From Rhizobium phaseoli (GTDB lineage: Bacteria > Pseudomonadota > Alphaproteobacteria > Rhizobiales > Rhizobiaceae): a DNA stretch of 64,000 nt. Made by a program: the position numbers and the translations under genes. Shown here one piece after another: positions 27,504 to 35,607 of this stretch (within the stretch, counting starts at the first letter, position 1; every line of letters starts with the position of its first letter). The notes below the pieces were generated by a model that was not told where the DNA came from, searched no databases, and was given only the letters and a program-made list of their open reading frames with translations. The DNA lies in contig NZ_ML133566.1 of the NCBI RefSeq assembly GCF_003985125.1, positions 62,001 to 126,000 on the forward strand, given 5' to 3'.

Positions 27504-28733
27504 TCAGTAAGCCGGGTCGCGCCAGATGGGGCATGTCATGCAATGGCCGCCACCACGGCCGCGGCCGAGTTCGGAGCCGCGAATGGTGATGACCTCGATC
27601 CCCGCCTTGCGCAGAAGCGTATTCGTGTAGGTGTTGCGGTCGTAGGCGACGACGACGCCGGGCTCGAGCGCGACGACATTGTTGCCATCGTCCCATTGTT
27701 CACGCTCGGCCTGGTAGGAATTGCCGCCGGTTTCGACGGTGCGCAATTGCGGCAGCTCGAGCGCCTCGGCGACGACATCGAGCATCGGCCGATTTTCAGG
27801 GTGGATCTCGAATGTGCCGTCGTCGTCCTTGGGGTACATGCTGTAGCAGCGGACCTGATCTACGACCTCGGCAAACAGGGTGACGACATCGCGATCGCAA
27901 AAGCTGAAAACCGTGTCGAGGTGCATGGCCGCACGGCTCTTCGGCATCAGGCAGCCGACCACCCTCTTTGCCGCCTTGCTCCTGAACAGGGCTTGCGCCA
28001 CCTGGCCGACGGCCTGGTAGGTCGTACGCTCGCCCATGCCGATCAGCACGGTGCCGTTGTCGATCGGCATGACGTCGCCGCCCTCCATCGAGGCATTGGC
28101 GAACGGCTGGTCCGAATCGCCCCACCAGATCTGGAAATCGCCGCCGAGGAAGATCGGATGAAACTTGTAGATCGCACGCTGGATCAGCGTCTCGGCGCGT
28201 CGTGCCGGCCAGAACATCGGGTTGCAGGTCACGCCGCCATAGATCCAACAGGAGGGGTCGCGTTGAAACAAGGTATTCGGGATCGGCGGGATGACGAAAT
28301 CCGTCTCCGGCAGGGCGCTGAGCATCAGCGACTTCGCCTTGACCTCAGGCAGATCGGAGATTGCGATGCCGCCGATCATGAAGGCGGCGAGCTGCGCGGC
28401 CGGCATTTCATCAAGCCATGGCCGCATCGCCTCGGCGATCTGCGAGCCAAGCACATTCGGGGTAATGCGTCGGTCCAACAGGAAATCGCGCGCCTGCTGG
28501 TTGGCGAGCGTCTGGCCGAGCAAGTCGTGGAGTTCGAGGACTTCGACCCCCCGTTCCTGCATCTTCAGCACAAAATCAAAATGGTCCTTCTGGGCCTCGT
28601 GAACCCATAGAACATCGTCAAAAAGCAGATCGTGGCAATTGGCAGGCGTCAGGCGCTGATGCGCCAGCGACGGTCTGCAGACCATGACGGTTCTCAATTT
28701 CCCGACCTCCGAGTGAACCCCGAAACCACGCAT
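27504..28733 (-). CDS. arcA: Arginine deiminase
   Basis: The 409-residue enzyme belongs to the guanidino-group modifying family. FTRDP-like [31 protein letters not shown] and the C-terminal catalytic cysteine in GGGHCMTCP are present. It hydrolyses arginine to citrulline and ammonia. It leads arcABC, and the ammonia raises cytoplasmic pH. A weak Fnr-like box lies 86 bases upstream of the ATG. The encoded start [11 protein letters not shown] fits the family N-terminus. Confidence 0.95.
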   Translation of the reverse strand: MRGFGVHSEVGKLRTVMVCRPSLAHQRLTPANCHDLLFDDVLWVHEAQKDHFDFVLKMQERGVEVLELHDLLGQTLANQQARDFLLDRRITPNVLGSQIAEAMRPWLDEMPAAQLAAFMIGGIAISDLPEVKAKSLMLSALPETDFVIPPIPNTLFQRDPSCWIYGGVTCNPMFWPARRAETLIQRAIYKFHPIFLGGDFQIWWGDSDQPFANASMEGGDVMPIDNGTVLIGMGERTTYQAVGQVAQALFRSKAAKRVVGCLMPKSRAAMHLDTVFSFCDRDVVTLFAEVVDQVRCYSMYPKDDDGTFEIHPENRPMLDVVAEALELPQLRTVETGGNSYQAEREQWDDGNNVVALEPGVVVAYDRNTYTNTLLRKAGIEVITIRGSELGRGRGGGHCMTCPIWRDPAY

Positions 28734-28791
28734 GTGGTCCTCCTTTCAGCCTTCTGGATCGCGGCCGCACCGCCCGTTCTTTGAAGACCAG

Positions 28792-28832
28792 ATTATTTCG
28801 GTCCGCTCGGTCGTGTCATTGATCGCAGACAA
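28792..28832 (-). promoter_or_regulatory. Fnr/FixK-like box and -10 of arcABC
   Basis: Read leftward, 28832-28819 is TTGTC-TGCG-ATCAA. One half is exact and the other keeps TTG. A -10-like AATAAT lies at 28797-28792, about 40 bases from the box centre to the implied start of transcription. The position supports low-oxygen control; the imperfect half makes it weaker than the box at 22353. Confidence 0.5.
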
Positions 28833-28894
28833 TCCGCGGTGCGGTATATCGACTCTTGACCGCCGACCGGCTGCCAGCGGTGCTGCCGTCGCCC

Positions 28895-29101
28895 TCAATG
28901 AAGGCCGGAGCCGTCGCTGCGACGGTTTTGCCATGGGCGCCAATGAGTAGGGTGAATGTCGAGCATTTCGCGGCTGATGGCATCGATCCAGCCGTCGGAA
29001 AGACGCTGGCAGGGGAAAACCAGGGCATGAACGCCTTCATCGTCGATGACGGCGAGTTCTATGTCCTGTTCGTACGGAGCTTCGAGGGGCAACCGCCACA
29101 T
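28895..29101 (-). CDS. Small conserved-looking hypothetical protein
   Basis: The 68-residue frame contains YEQDIELAVIDDEGVHALVFPC followed by QRLSDGWIDA and DIHPTHWRPW. This looks like a real compact protein, and I recall similar small rhizobial proteins with a VHALVFPC and HPTHWR pattern. Function is unknown; no signal peptide is present. The start is uncertain, as no strong ribosome site precedes the ATG at 29101. It is upstream of arcA on the same strand, separated by the arcA promoter region. Confidence 0.5.
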   Translation of the reverse strand: MWRLPLEAPYEQDIELAVIDDEGVHALVFPCQRLSDGWIDAISREMLDIHPTHWRPWQNRRSDGSGLH

Positions 29102-29403
29102 AACCGAACCCTCCCAGAGGATCCACCAGCGTCAGCCGGACGCGAGATTCCGGCACATCATTTGCCTGCATGTTTCGGATCGCGCGCCCCCGGATTGCCA
29201 GAGACTATTGGCCGGTGCCGGGTGCCGGCACGGAACCGATGTCATGCGCACGGCTATTCCTTGCAGCTCTCCTGGGCGTCCACCGGCGTCAGCATTGTCG
29301 CAGGCGTCGCCATCGCGACGGCAGGGACGCTTTTATCTTTCGACGTCCTCAAATGGCTCTTCATCTTTGCGTCTCACAATAATGGAAGAACGGGACGGGG
29401 GCA

Positions 29404-29417
29404 TTGAGCCGGATCAA
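29404..29417. promoter_or_regulatory. Fnr/FixK-like box without a clear target
   Basis: TTGAGCCGGATCAA matches TTGAT-N4-ATCAA with one mismatch. Leftward, a TATTGT -10 lies at 29381-29376 at class II distance, which would transcribe toward the small gene at 28895-29101. Rightward, toward the histidine kinase gene, no AT-rich -10 lies at that distance. Confidence 0.5.
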
Positions 29418-29518
29418 TGGCGACGACGCCCGACGCCGGGCGAGGGGCGCCAAAGGTTGCGGCCGAAGAACAATAGAGGCTACGCGATACTACACGGATT
29501 AGCTGTCCGGGGGTGGTA

Positions 29519-29547
29519 TCGTCAGGTTACTGCCTGAGGAAACTGAC
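29519..29547. promoter_or_regulatory. Inverted repeat upstream of FixL-like kinase gene
   Basis: Arms CGTCAGGTT and AAACTGACG pair with one mismatch across an 11-base spacer, ending 43 bases before the kinase ATG. It may be an operator for a dimeric regulator or a leader hairpin. Confidence 0.45.
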
Positions 29548-29590
29548 GGTCCATGGGGCCAGTACTTCGCGAGGGGCTGAGGAGACCATC

Positions 29591-30835
29591 ATGCCGATCA
29601 AGATGGAAGCGCCGCATGCTGTCGACGAAGCCGGCCCGAGCGAGGCGGCAGGACGAGTCTCCGCCGCGACGTCGCAGACGCCGCATCGCGAGATGGCGCG
29701 CGCCTTTCGTGAAGGAAACGGCGGGCCGCGGATGGACTGGATCCGGCAACTCCACGAACATATGCCGGACGCGGTGTTTTTTATCAGCGACCGCCATAGG
29801 ATTTCAGCCTCCAATAAGGCCGCGGCCGCCTTGTTCGGCTATTCGGAGCGTGAATTGATTGGCCGAAAGATCGGCTTCGTCTGGCGTCCGACACCGGATA
29901 TTCGATTGAATGGACGCTGGGCGGACCAAGGGGCGGTGCGTGCCGGCCTGGCGATCACCAAGAGCGGAACGCAGTTTCCGACCGCCCTTACCATTATCAG
30001 AAAGCATGACGAAAAAGGCGTCTTCACCGCCGCGATTTTCGAGGACTTTCGAACCGAGGGTGAGACTTTACGGCAAGTTCGCGAGCTGCAGCTGGAGATT
30101 GCCCGCCTTGCAAGAGTGACCGAACTGGGAGAGATGGCATCCACTCTTGCCCATGAACTTTCTCAGCCGCTGTCCTCGATCGCGGCCTATTCCGAAGGGT
30201 GCGGGCGTCTCGTCACGGGCAAGCGCCACGGACGCAGCGAAGAGCTCCGAGAAGCGCTGCTGGAAATTAAGCACCACGCGCTCTGGGCAGGAAGTATCGT
30301 TCAGAACGTCAGAGAATTCGCAGAGCGTGGCGCTTCCGAGAGGACGCCGGAGGCGATCCACGAGCTGATCCACAAGGCGGCAAGACTCGCGCTCATCGGG
30401 TCGCGGCGAAAGGACCTGCATACGGACTTTCGGCTCGAAGCGGTGCAGGACACCGTTCTAGCAAACCGCGTTCAGATCGTGCAGGTGCTCACCAATCTCG
30501 TTCGCAACGCCCTGGAAGCGACGGAGTGTGTCGAGCAGCCCCGCATTGCGATCCGAACGGCAGTGGACAGTTTCGCGCATCTCGTTGTCGACGTGTCCGA
30601 CAACGGCTGCGGGATTGCAGCCGAGATCGAAGATTCGTTGTTTCGCCCCTTCGTGACCGGCAAGCCCCACGGCCTCGGCATGGGCTTGGCCTTGTCCAAG
30701 CGCATTGTCGAGGCGCATGGAGGCCGGATAGGCGCGCGCAGGAGAACAGAGAGCGGTTCAGTGTTTTCGTTCTCGCTTCCGCTGGTGGAGATTGAAGCCG
30801 ATGGCGAACGACCTGACGATCCATCTCGTCGATGA
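29591..30835 (+). CDS. PAS-domain sensor histidine kinase, FixL-like
   Basis: The 414-residue soluble kinase has a PAS domain (about 50-155), a dimerisation helix with phospho-acceptor H188 in TLAHELSQPLSSI, and a catalytic domain with N box (LVRNALEA), G1 (VSDNGCGI) and G2 (GLGMGLALSKRIVEAHGG). The layout and H box match FixL and other HPK4 kinases. The PAS domain has KSGTQFPTALTI like FixL, but at the place of FixL's RHDGY (proximal heme histidine) it reads RLNGR, so heme binding is doubtful. No membrane segment is present. GAGGAG precedes the ATG. It overlaps its regulator gene by 35 bases. Confidence 0.88.
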   Translation: MPIKMEAPHAVDEAGPSEAAGRVSAATSQTPHREMARAFREGNGGPRMDWIRQLHEHMPDAVFFISDRHRISASNKAAAALFGYSERELIGRKIGFVWRPTPDIRLNGRWADQGAVRAGLAITKSGTQFPTALTIIRKHDEKGVFTAAIFEDFRTEGETLRQVRELQLEIARLARVTELGEMASTLAHELSQPLSSIAAYSEGCGRLVTGKRHGRSEELREALLEIKHHALWAGSIVQNVREFAERGASERTPEAIHELIHKAARLALIGSRRKDLHTDFRLEAVQDTVLANRVQIVQVLTNLVRNALEATECVEQPRIAIRTAVDSFAHLVVDVSDNGCGIAAEIEDSLFRPFVTGKPHGLGMGLALSKRIVEAHGGRIGARRRTESGSVFSFSLPLVEIEADGERPDDPSRR

Positions 30836-31466
30836 CGAGGAGGCGCTGAGACGATCTTTGACATTCCTGCTGGCATCAGCAGGTTTTGCCGTGCGGGCCT
30901 ATAGCTGCGCAAACGCATTTCTCGATCTTCTGCCCCTTTCGGGCAGAAACTGCCTTGTGACGGATCTGCGCATGCCTGATGTCAACGGCATCGAATTGCT
31001 TCAGCGCCTGCGACTGTCCAGCGTAAACGTTCCGGCGATCGTCATTACCGGCCAGGGCGATGTCGCGGCAGCAGTGCAGGCGATGAAGGCGGGGGCATCG
31101 GATTTTCTTGAAAAGCCGCTTCGGGAAGAGGCCCTGATCGCGGCTATCAATCTGGCAATGGGACAAAGGCGACCCGGCCGCTCGATTGCCGATTCCGAAA
31201 GCGTCGCGGCGCGGCTTCGCCAGCTCACCGATCGCGAACATCAGGTCCTGACGGGGGTGCTCGATGGTCTGCAGAACAAGATGATCGCCTACCAACTGGG
31301 CATCAGCTCGCGCACGGTGGAGGTCCATCGCGCCAATGTGATGGCCAAGATGGGTGCTCGCAATCTTGCCGAGCTCATGCGTATGGCGGTCACAGTCGAT
31401 ATGGTCGTGCAGTCGAGCGCCGAACGGATTTCGCCCGTCGCCGCCTGGCCAGCCTGCGCCCGATAA
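30801..31466 (+). CDS. FixJ-like response regulator (LuxR/NarL output)
   Basis: The 221-residue protein has a receiver domain with D11-D12, phosphorylation site D55 (LVTDLRMP), T83 and K105, then a LuxR-type helix-turn-helix (LTDREHQVLTGVLDGLQNKMIAYQLG, SSRTVEVHRANVMAKMGARN). Spacing and motifs are FixJ-like. It should be phosphorylated by the kinase encoded just upstream. ATG 30801 is preferred to TTG 30792, with GGTGGAG about ten bases upstream. Candidate targets are the neighbouring Fnr/FixK-family regulator and arginine genes, by analogy with FixLJ-FixK. Confidence 0.9.
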   Translation: MANDLTIHLVDDEEALRRSLTFLLASAGFAVRAYSCANAFLDLLPLSGRNCLVTDLRMPDVNGIELLQRLRLSSVNVPAIVITGQGDVAAAVQAMKAGASDFLEKPLREEALIAAINLAMGQRRPGRSIADSESVAARLRQLTDREHQVLTGVLDGLQNKMIAYQLGISSRTVEVHRANVMAKMGARNLAELMRMAVTVDMVVQSSAERISPVAAWPACAR

Positions 31467-31560
31467 TTCGAAGAAAGCCAAGCTTGCAACTTCAGGCTCG
31501 TGAGATATGATGCTTTAGAATATGCTTACATAATTGCGTGATCTTGTCGTAGGGGCGAGC

Positions 31561-33342
31561 ATGAGAAACGCAACACAGGTCAATATAGTCAGCAGTCCTG
31601 GACCGACCGCTGAGGAAATCTGCAGGCAAGTTGAGCGAATTCTTGCAAGTGAAGAATTTCACGCGCCGCAGCGCGGGCGAAATTTCTTGGGATTTGTCGT
31701 CAACGAGACGCTTGCCGGTCGAGCAGGCTTCCTGAAGGCGTTCACCATCGCAAATGTGGTGTTTGGTCGGGAAGCATCGTTCGACCCGCAGAACGATCCG
31801 GTCGTCCGGATCGAAGCCGGCCGCATCCGAAAGGCACTGGAGCGTTATTATCTCGTCGCAGGCCAGGCGGACGAGGTCGTCATCACGGTGCCGAAAGGCG
31901 GCTACGTGCCGCATTTCGAATATCTCAGGGACGCGTCGGCGCCGACACGGCCTGAGAAAGACCGCAATGTGCAGATTGCAGCCGTCGCGGATCAAACCTA
32001 TTCGCCACGGGAGCCGCAGCGCCCGGCTCTGCCGACCGCTCGCGGCCGCGGGACTGGCCTGCTGGCCGTCCTTATTCTTCCTTTCCTCGCCCTTGCCTTT
32101 GCCCTTTTTGCTCGAGGCGGCACTCCGATCAGGCCGCCGCCGTCGGGGGTCCTTGCGCCGACGGTCGCCGTCGAGGTTTTTGCCGAGAGCAGCCTCCTCG
32201 ATTCCAGTTCGGATATCGCCCGCGGCTTGAGGGACGATATCATCGGCCAGCTTGCTCAGTTCGATGACCTCGTCGTGGTCGCCGAACCGTCGACGGGTGA
32301 TCATGCCGCGGCTGCCGACTACGCGCTCCAGGGCAATATCCAGATGGATGGGAGCAGATTGCGCTCCGTTGCCAGGTTGGTGCGCCAGGCAGACGGGGCC
32401 GTCATCTGGGCGAATAATTTCGACGCCGATCTTCGCGCTCAGAACAAGCTCGAGATTCAAACAGATGTCGCCCGTCAAATTGCCGGCGCGATAGCGCGGC
32501 CCCATGGCGCCATCTTTCAAGCGGAAACGGCCATGATCGCGCAGTCAGCGCGGAAAGCAGACAAGGACGCCTATGCCTGCGCTCCGGCCTATGGCAGCTA
32601 TATCGAAACGATGACGGCGAAAAACCATGGCGCAGTACGCGAGTGCCTGGAACAGGCAATCCGGCAACGTCCGGATAATGCGACATCCTGGGCGCTCTTG
32701 TCCCTGGTCTACCTCGACGAGGTGAGATTTCGCTACAAGCTCGGCACACCCTCTTCATCCGAGGCGCTGGCGTTGGCAGCCGCTTCGGCACAGCGGGCGG
32801 CATCGCTGGCGCCGGATAATCCCCGCGTCCTTCGCGCCGTCATGCTGGTGAACTTTTTCCAGGGCGATATCGACAAGGCCATTGCCGCCGGGACTGCAGC
32901 CTATGCTGCAGATCCCGATGATGTGGAGGTCGCCGGCGAGTATGGCCTGCGATTGGCCATGGCCGGAAAGTGGCAATCGGGTTGCGAATTGATATCGATC
33001 GCGCTTGACAAAAATGCCGGGCCCAGAGGCTATTACGAGGCCGGCATGGCAATGTGCGCATTGATGAGGGGCGATATCGAAGCGGCGGAAGAATGGTCGC
33101 GGATAGCCGGTCTCGACGGCAACCCGATGCGCCATCTTGCCCTGCTGTCCATTCTCGGAGCCGCAGGCAAGATGGACGAGGCGAAGCTGGAGCGGGATTG
33201 GCTTCATATGAACGCCCCGGCATTGATGACGAATATCCGCCAGGAGATTTCTCTGCGCCTGCAGCGCCCGGAAGATCAGGAAAAGTTCTTCAACGGCCTG
33301 CGCGCCGCGGGCGTTGCCATCGACCTGCCGTCGGGAGAATAG
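31561..33342 (+). CDS. Membrane-anchored CadC-like/TPR protein (paralogue 2 of 3)
   Basis: The 593-residue protein has the same layout as the one at 1713-3506: N-terminal domain (18-118) ending VRIEAGRIRKALERYY and VPKGGYVPHFEY, a membrane segment near 162-182 (LLAVLILPFLALAFALFA), a TolB-like domain (about 200-320) and TPR-like repeats to the end. N-terminal and C-terminal domains would sit on opposite sides of the inner membrane. A GGGGCGAG ribosome site precedes ATG 31561. It lies after the FixJ-like gene and converges with paralogue 3. Confidence 0.8.
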   Translation: MRNATQVNIVSSPGPTAEEICRQVERILASEEFHAPQRGRNFLGFVVNETLAGRAGFLKAFTIANVVFGREASFDPQNDPVVRIEAGRIRKALERYYLVAGQADEVVITVPKGGYVPHFEYLRDASAPTRPEKDRNVQIAAVADQTYSPREPQRPALPTARGRGTGLLAVLILPFLALAFALFARGGTPIRPPPSGVLAPTVAVEVFAESSLLDSSSDIARGLRDDIIGQLAQFDDLVVVAEPSTGDHAAAADYALQGNIQMDGSRLRSVARLVRQADGAVIWANNFDADLRAQNKLEIQTDVARQIAGAIARPHGAIFQAETAMIAQSARKADKDAYACAPAYGSYIETMTAKNHGAVRECLEQAIRQRPDNATSWALLSLVYLDEVRFRYKLGTPSSSEALALAAASAQRAASLAPDNPRVLRAVMLVNFFQGDIDKAIAAGTAAYAADPDDVEVAGEYGLRLAMAGKWQSGCELISIALDKNAGPRGYYEAGMAMCALMRGDIEAAEEWSRIAGLDGNPMRHLALLSILGAAGKMDEAKLERDWLHMNAPALMTNIRQEISLRLQRPEDQEKFFNGLRAAGVAIDLPSGE

Positions 33343-33404
33343 GGGGACGAACGATCCCGATTGGACGGTCCCGCTGGTGATGGGCGCGTGATCGCATGCG
33401 ATGG

Positions 33405-34397
33405 CTATCGAAGAGAGCCGGCGCCATTCAATTTGCGGCTGGTTGAAATTTCCAAGATGATTTGCGCGGCAATTTCGTCCTCGACATCGAGGGTGGTCTC
33501 ATCGCGCAGATCGCGATCATATTGATTTGCCCAGACGACGGCGCCGTCGGCGCCGTTGATCAGGCGGACATGCAGATGCAGGACCGTACCTTCGACAAGG
33601 GTGCTTCCCTGAAGATTGAACAACGAGCCGCTCGTCTCCACGCCAGATCGGCCGGGAGCAAGCACGACAAGGCTGTCCACTCTCATGAGTTTGGCGATCA
33701 GCTGATCGGCCAGTCCCTTGGCAAGATCCGCTCCGCGCGTCGTGCCGCCGAGTGCCGCAAAGGGTTCGACGACGATTCTGGTCTTGCTTGTCAATGTCGT
33801 GGTGGGCGGCGTTTCGGACGGCGAGAGGTAGGATTCGAGTGGACGGATGAGGGCGAGCACCGCTATTGCGCCGAAGAGGGCCGGAATGCCGATTGGCAGG
33901 AGAAGATCGCGGTAGCGCAACGGGCGCTCACGCCCGGGCTGACCCTGCTCATGCCCGGGCTGACCTTGCTCATGCCCGGGCTGTTGCTTGTTCTCGCCAT
34001 CTGGCGCGGCAGCGATCTCGGCGTTCGAGTCGTCTTCCCCACTCGAAAAATGCGGGGCATAGCCCCCTTTGGGAATGGTGATTTCTATCAGGTCGCTGTG
34101 TCCGCAGACGAGATAATATCGTTCGAGGGCGCGGCGGATACGTCCCGCTTCGATGCGAACAACTGGATCATTCTGTGCATCGAAGGAGGCATCGCGTCCG
34201 AAAACCGCCTGCGCAATCGTCGAGGCTTTGAGTTGTTCGCCGCGCCCGTCAAGTGTCTCTTCGACAATATACTGCAGGAAGCGACGCCCGCGTTCAGGCG
34301 CGAGGAATTCCGGACTTGCGAGGATACGATCAAGCTGTAGGCGCACGTTTTCGGGTTCTTGGCGTGCCTGGCCGGCCTGTCCCTCTTCCGGTACCAT
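33405..34397 (-). CDS. Membrane-anchored CadC-like protein lacking TPR half (paralogue 3 of 3)
   Basis: This 330-residue paralogue keeps the N-terminal domain (17-115; VRIEAGRIRRALERYYLV, IPKGGYAPHF), a linker with a short tandem repeat (QPGHEQG), one membrane segment (about 165-185) and the TolB-like domain (about 205-325; QGSTLVEGTVLHLHVRLI, GAVVWANQYDRDL). It ends there, without TPR repeats. It could be a natural short form or a 3' truncation. It is divergent from the FixK-like gene and convergent with paralogue 2. Confidence 0.8.
   Translation of the reverse strand: MVPEEGQAGQARQEPENVRLQLDRILASPEFLAPERGRRFLQYIVEETLDGRGEQLKASTIAQAVFGRDASFDAQNDPVVRIEAGRIRRALERYYLVCGHSDLIEITIPKGGYAPHFSSGEDDSNAEIAAAPDGENKQQPGHEQGQPGHEQGQPGRERPLRYRDLLLPIGIPALFGAIAVLALIRPLESYLSPSETPPTTTLTSKTRIVVEPFAALGGTTRGADLAKGLADQLIAKLMRVDSLVVLAPGRSGVETSGSLFNLQGSTLVEGTVLHLHVRLINGADGAVVWANQYDRDLRDETTLDVEDEIAAQIILEISTSRKLNGAGSLR
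33932..33983. repeat. 21-bp tandem repeat inside paralogue 3
   Basis: The unit GCCCGGGCTGACCYTGCTCAT occurs twice in full and a third time in part. On the coding strand it gives repeats of QPGHEQG in the linker between the N-terminal domain and the membrane segment. Copy number probably varies between strains. Confidence 0.8.
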
Positions 34398-34554
34398 TTA
34401 GACCTCCCGCGATGCCGCCCGCATCGCCCTCAAGGGATGACAGCTTTATACACCTGCCGGTGGTCGCCGGCTTCCGTAGCAATACGTAAGGGATATCTCG
34501 AATACCGAGACATTCAACGATTGCTTATGCTTGAGGTGGATGGGGGCGACACAC

Positions 34555-35196
34555 ATGTTTCAGGATCGGGCGATCGAAAAATACACCATGGTTCCCGGCC
34601 ACCACCAGGGAACTTGCGCGTCGCCTAAAGATCAGTCGATCAAACTCCGCGCCGACGAACCGATCTACAGCGAAGGCGAATATGCCCTTGCGATTTACCA
34701 GGTCGAAGCGGGCGCCGTCCGGATCTACCGCCTGACATCGAACGGCCAGCGGCACATCCTATCCTTCTGCGGCAAGGGCGAATGGTTCGGGCTCGAAAGC
34801 GGCAATGTCCGGACGGATTTTGCAGAAGCTATCTGCGAAACGCGCCTGAGATCGTTTCGCACCAATCAGGACGCGGTCGTCCCGATCGATCTTTTGCACA
34901 TTGCCCTGACGAATCTCGCAAAGGCGCAATGCAAGCAGCTCATCATCAGCGAGCAAAGCGCCTTGAAGCGCCTTGCTGCCTTCGTTCAGGAGATGGCCGA
35001 TCGCCATCCCGAGGATGCGGAATTCGATATGATGATGTCTCGCAGCGATATCGCCGACTATCTAGGGCTGACGGTCGAAACAGTCGCTCGGTCGTTCACG
35101 AAGCTCCGGGAAAAATGCATCCTGCGGCTTGCCGGCAAATCACAGCGCATAGTCCGGCTTCTCGACCGCGATGCGCTTATCGCCTTGACGATTTAA
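34555..35196 (+). CDS. Crp/Fnr-family regulator, FixK-like
   Basis: The 213-residue protein has a cyclic-nucleotide-binding-like beta roll (about 25-125), a dimer helix and a helix-turn-helix (SRSDIADYLGLTVETVARSF). It lacks the N-terminal cysteine cluster of Fnr/FnrN, so it is FixK-like and would not sense oxygen itself. The recognition helix reads E-T-V-A-R, where Fnr/FixK typically has E-x-x-S-R; Glu and Arg are kept. It likely binds TTGAT-N4-ATCAA boxes such as those at 22353 and 23960. ATG 34540 and TTG 34531 are alternative starts; 34555 follows a GGGGG stretch at a reasonable distance. Confidence 0.88.
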   Translation: MFQDRAIEKYTMVPGHHQGTCASPKDQSIKLRADEPIYSEGEYALAIYQVEAGAVRIYRLTSNGQRHILSFCGKGEWFGLESGNVRTDFAEAICETRLRSFRTNQDAVVPIDLLHIALTNLAKAQCKQLIISEQSALKRLAAFVQEMADRHPEDAEFDMMMSRSDIADYLGLTVETVARSFTKLREKCILRLAGKSQRIVRLLDRDALIALTI

Positions 35197-35221
35197 TGCA
35201 CGCCATCAGAGGGATTGAAAC

Positions 35222-35581
35222 ATGACATATGCGTCCCGCCGAAAACCGATCGGATTGACCAAGCGAGTTTTTGCCGGCCTGGTCGGCGCCGGGGCTTTGG
35301 CGGCGGTTCTTCAACCGGCTGTCGCCTTCGCGCAGGACGATCCCTTTTCTCAGTTTCCACTGGTCATCCATTGCAAGTCCAACGAGACCTTCCATGCCTT
35401 TTACATATCGCGCGTCTCTCGGGACGGCGTCGCGACCTATGTTGCGTCCGACCGGATCGCCGGGACGATCACGCTTGATGGAAAGGCAAAGGCAGTCGGT
35501 GGTGCAGGCGGCGGCAGCTGTGTCGGCAAGACGCTGGCGGAGCTTCGCGCATCGCAGCAGGCTTATGATTTGAAACCTTAA
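35222..35581 (+). CDS. Small exported hypothetical protein
   Basis: The 119-residue protein has an N-terminal signal (GLTKRVFAGLVGAGALAAVL, cleavage near AFAQDD) and a mature part of about 80 residues with two cysteines (VIHCKSNETFHAFY and GGSCVGKTL) that could pair in the periplasm. I do not recognise a family. It is 25 bases after the FixK-like gene on the same strand and may share its transcript. A GAGGGATT stretch precedes the ATG. Confidence 0.75.
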   Translation: MTYASRRKPIGLTKRVFAGLVGAGALAAVLQPAVAFAQDDPFSQFPLVIHCKSNETFHAFYISRVSRDGVATYVASDRIAGTITLDGKAKAVGGAGGGSCVGKTLAELRASQQAYDLKP

Positions 35582-35607
35582 CGCTTCGGTCCTACTCTGC
35601 GGCAAGA

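Larger units (their letters stand above)
29102..29590. other. Gene-poor stretch with Fnr-like box and an inverted repeat
   Basis: I see no convincing gene in these 489 bases. A short frame on the plus strand ending at 29407 encodes a hydrophobic stretch (VSIVAGVAIATAGTLLSF) that could be a membrane peptide of about 45 residues, but it lacks a good start. An Fnr-like box lies at 29404-29417, and an inverted repeat with 9-base arms lies at 29519-29547. Confidence 0.45.

Noticed and set aside
28856..29407. 183-codon plus-strand frame upstream of the kinase
   Set aside because: Only its last 45 residues look protein-like (a hydrophobic stretch); there is no good start, and the 5' half overlaps the small minus-strand gene.
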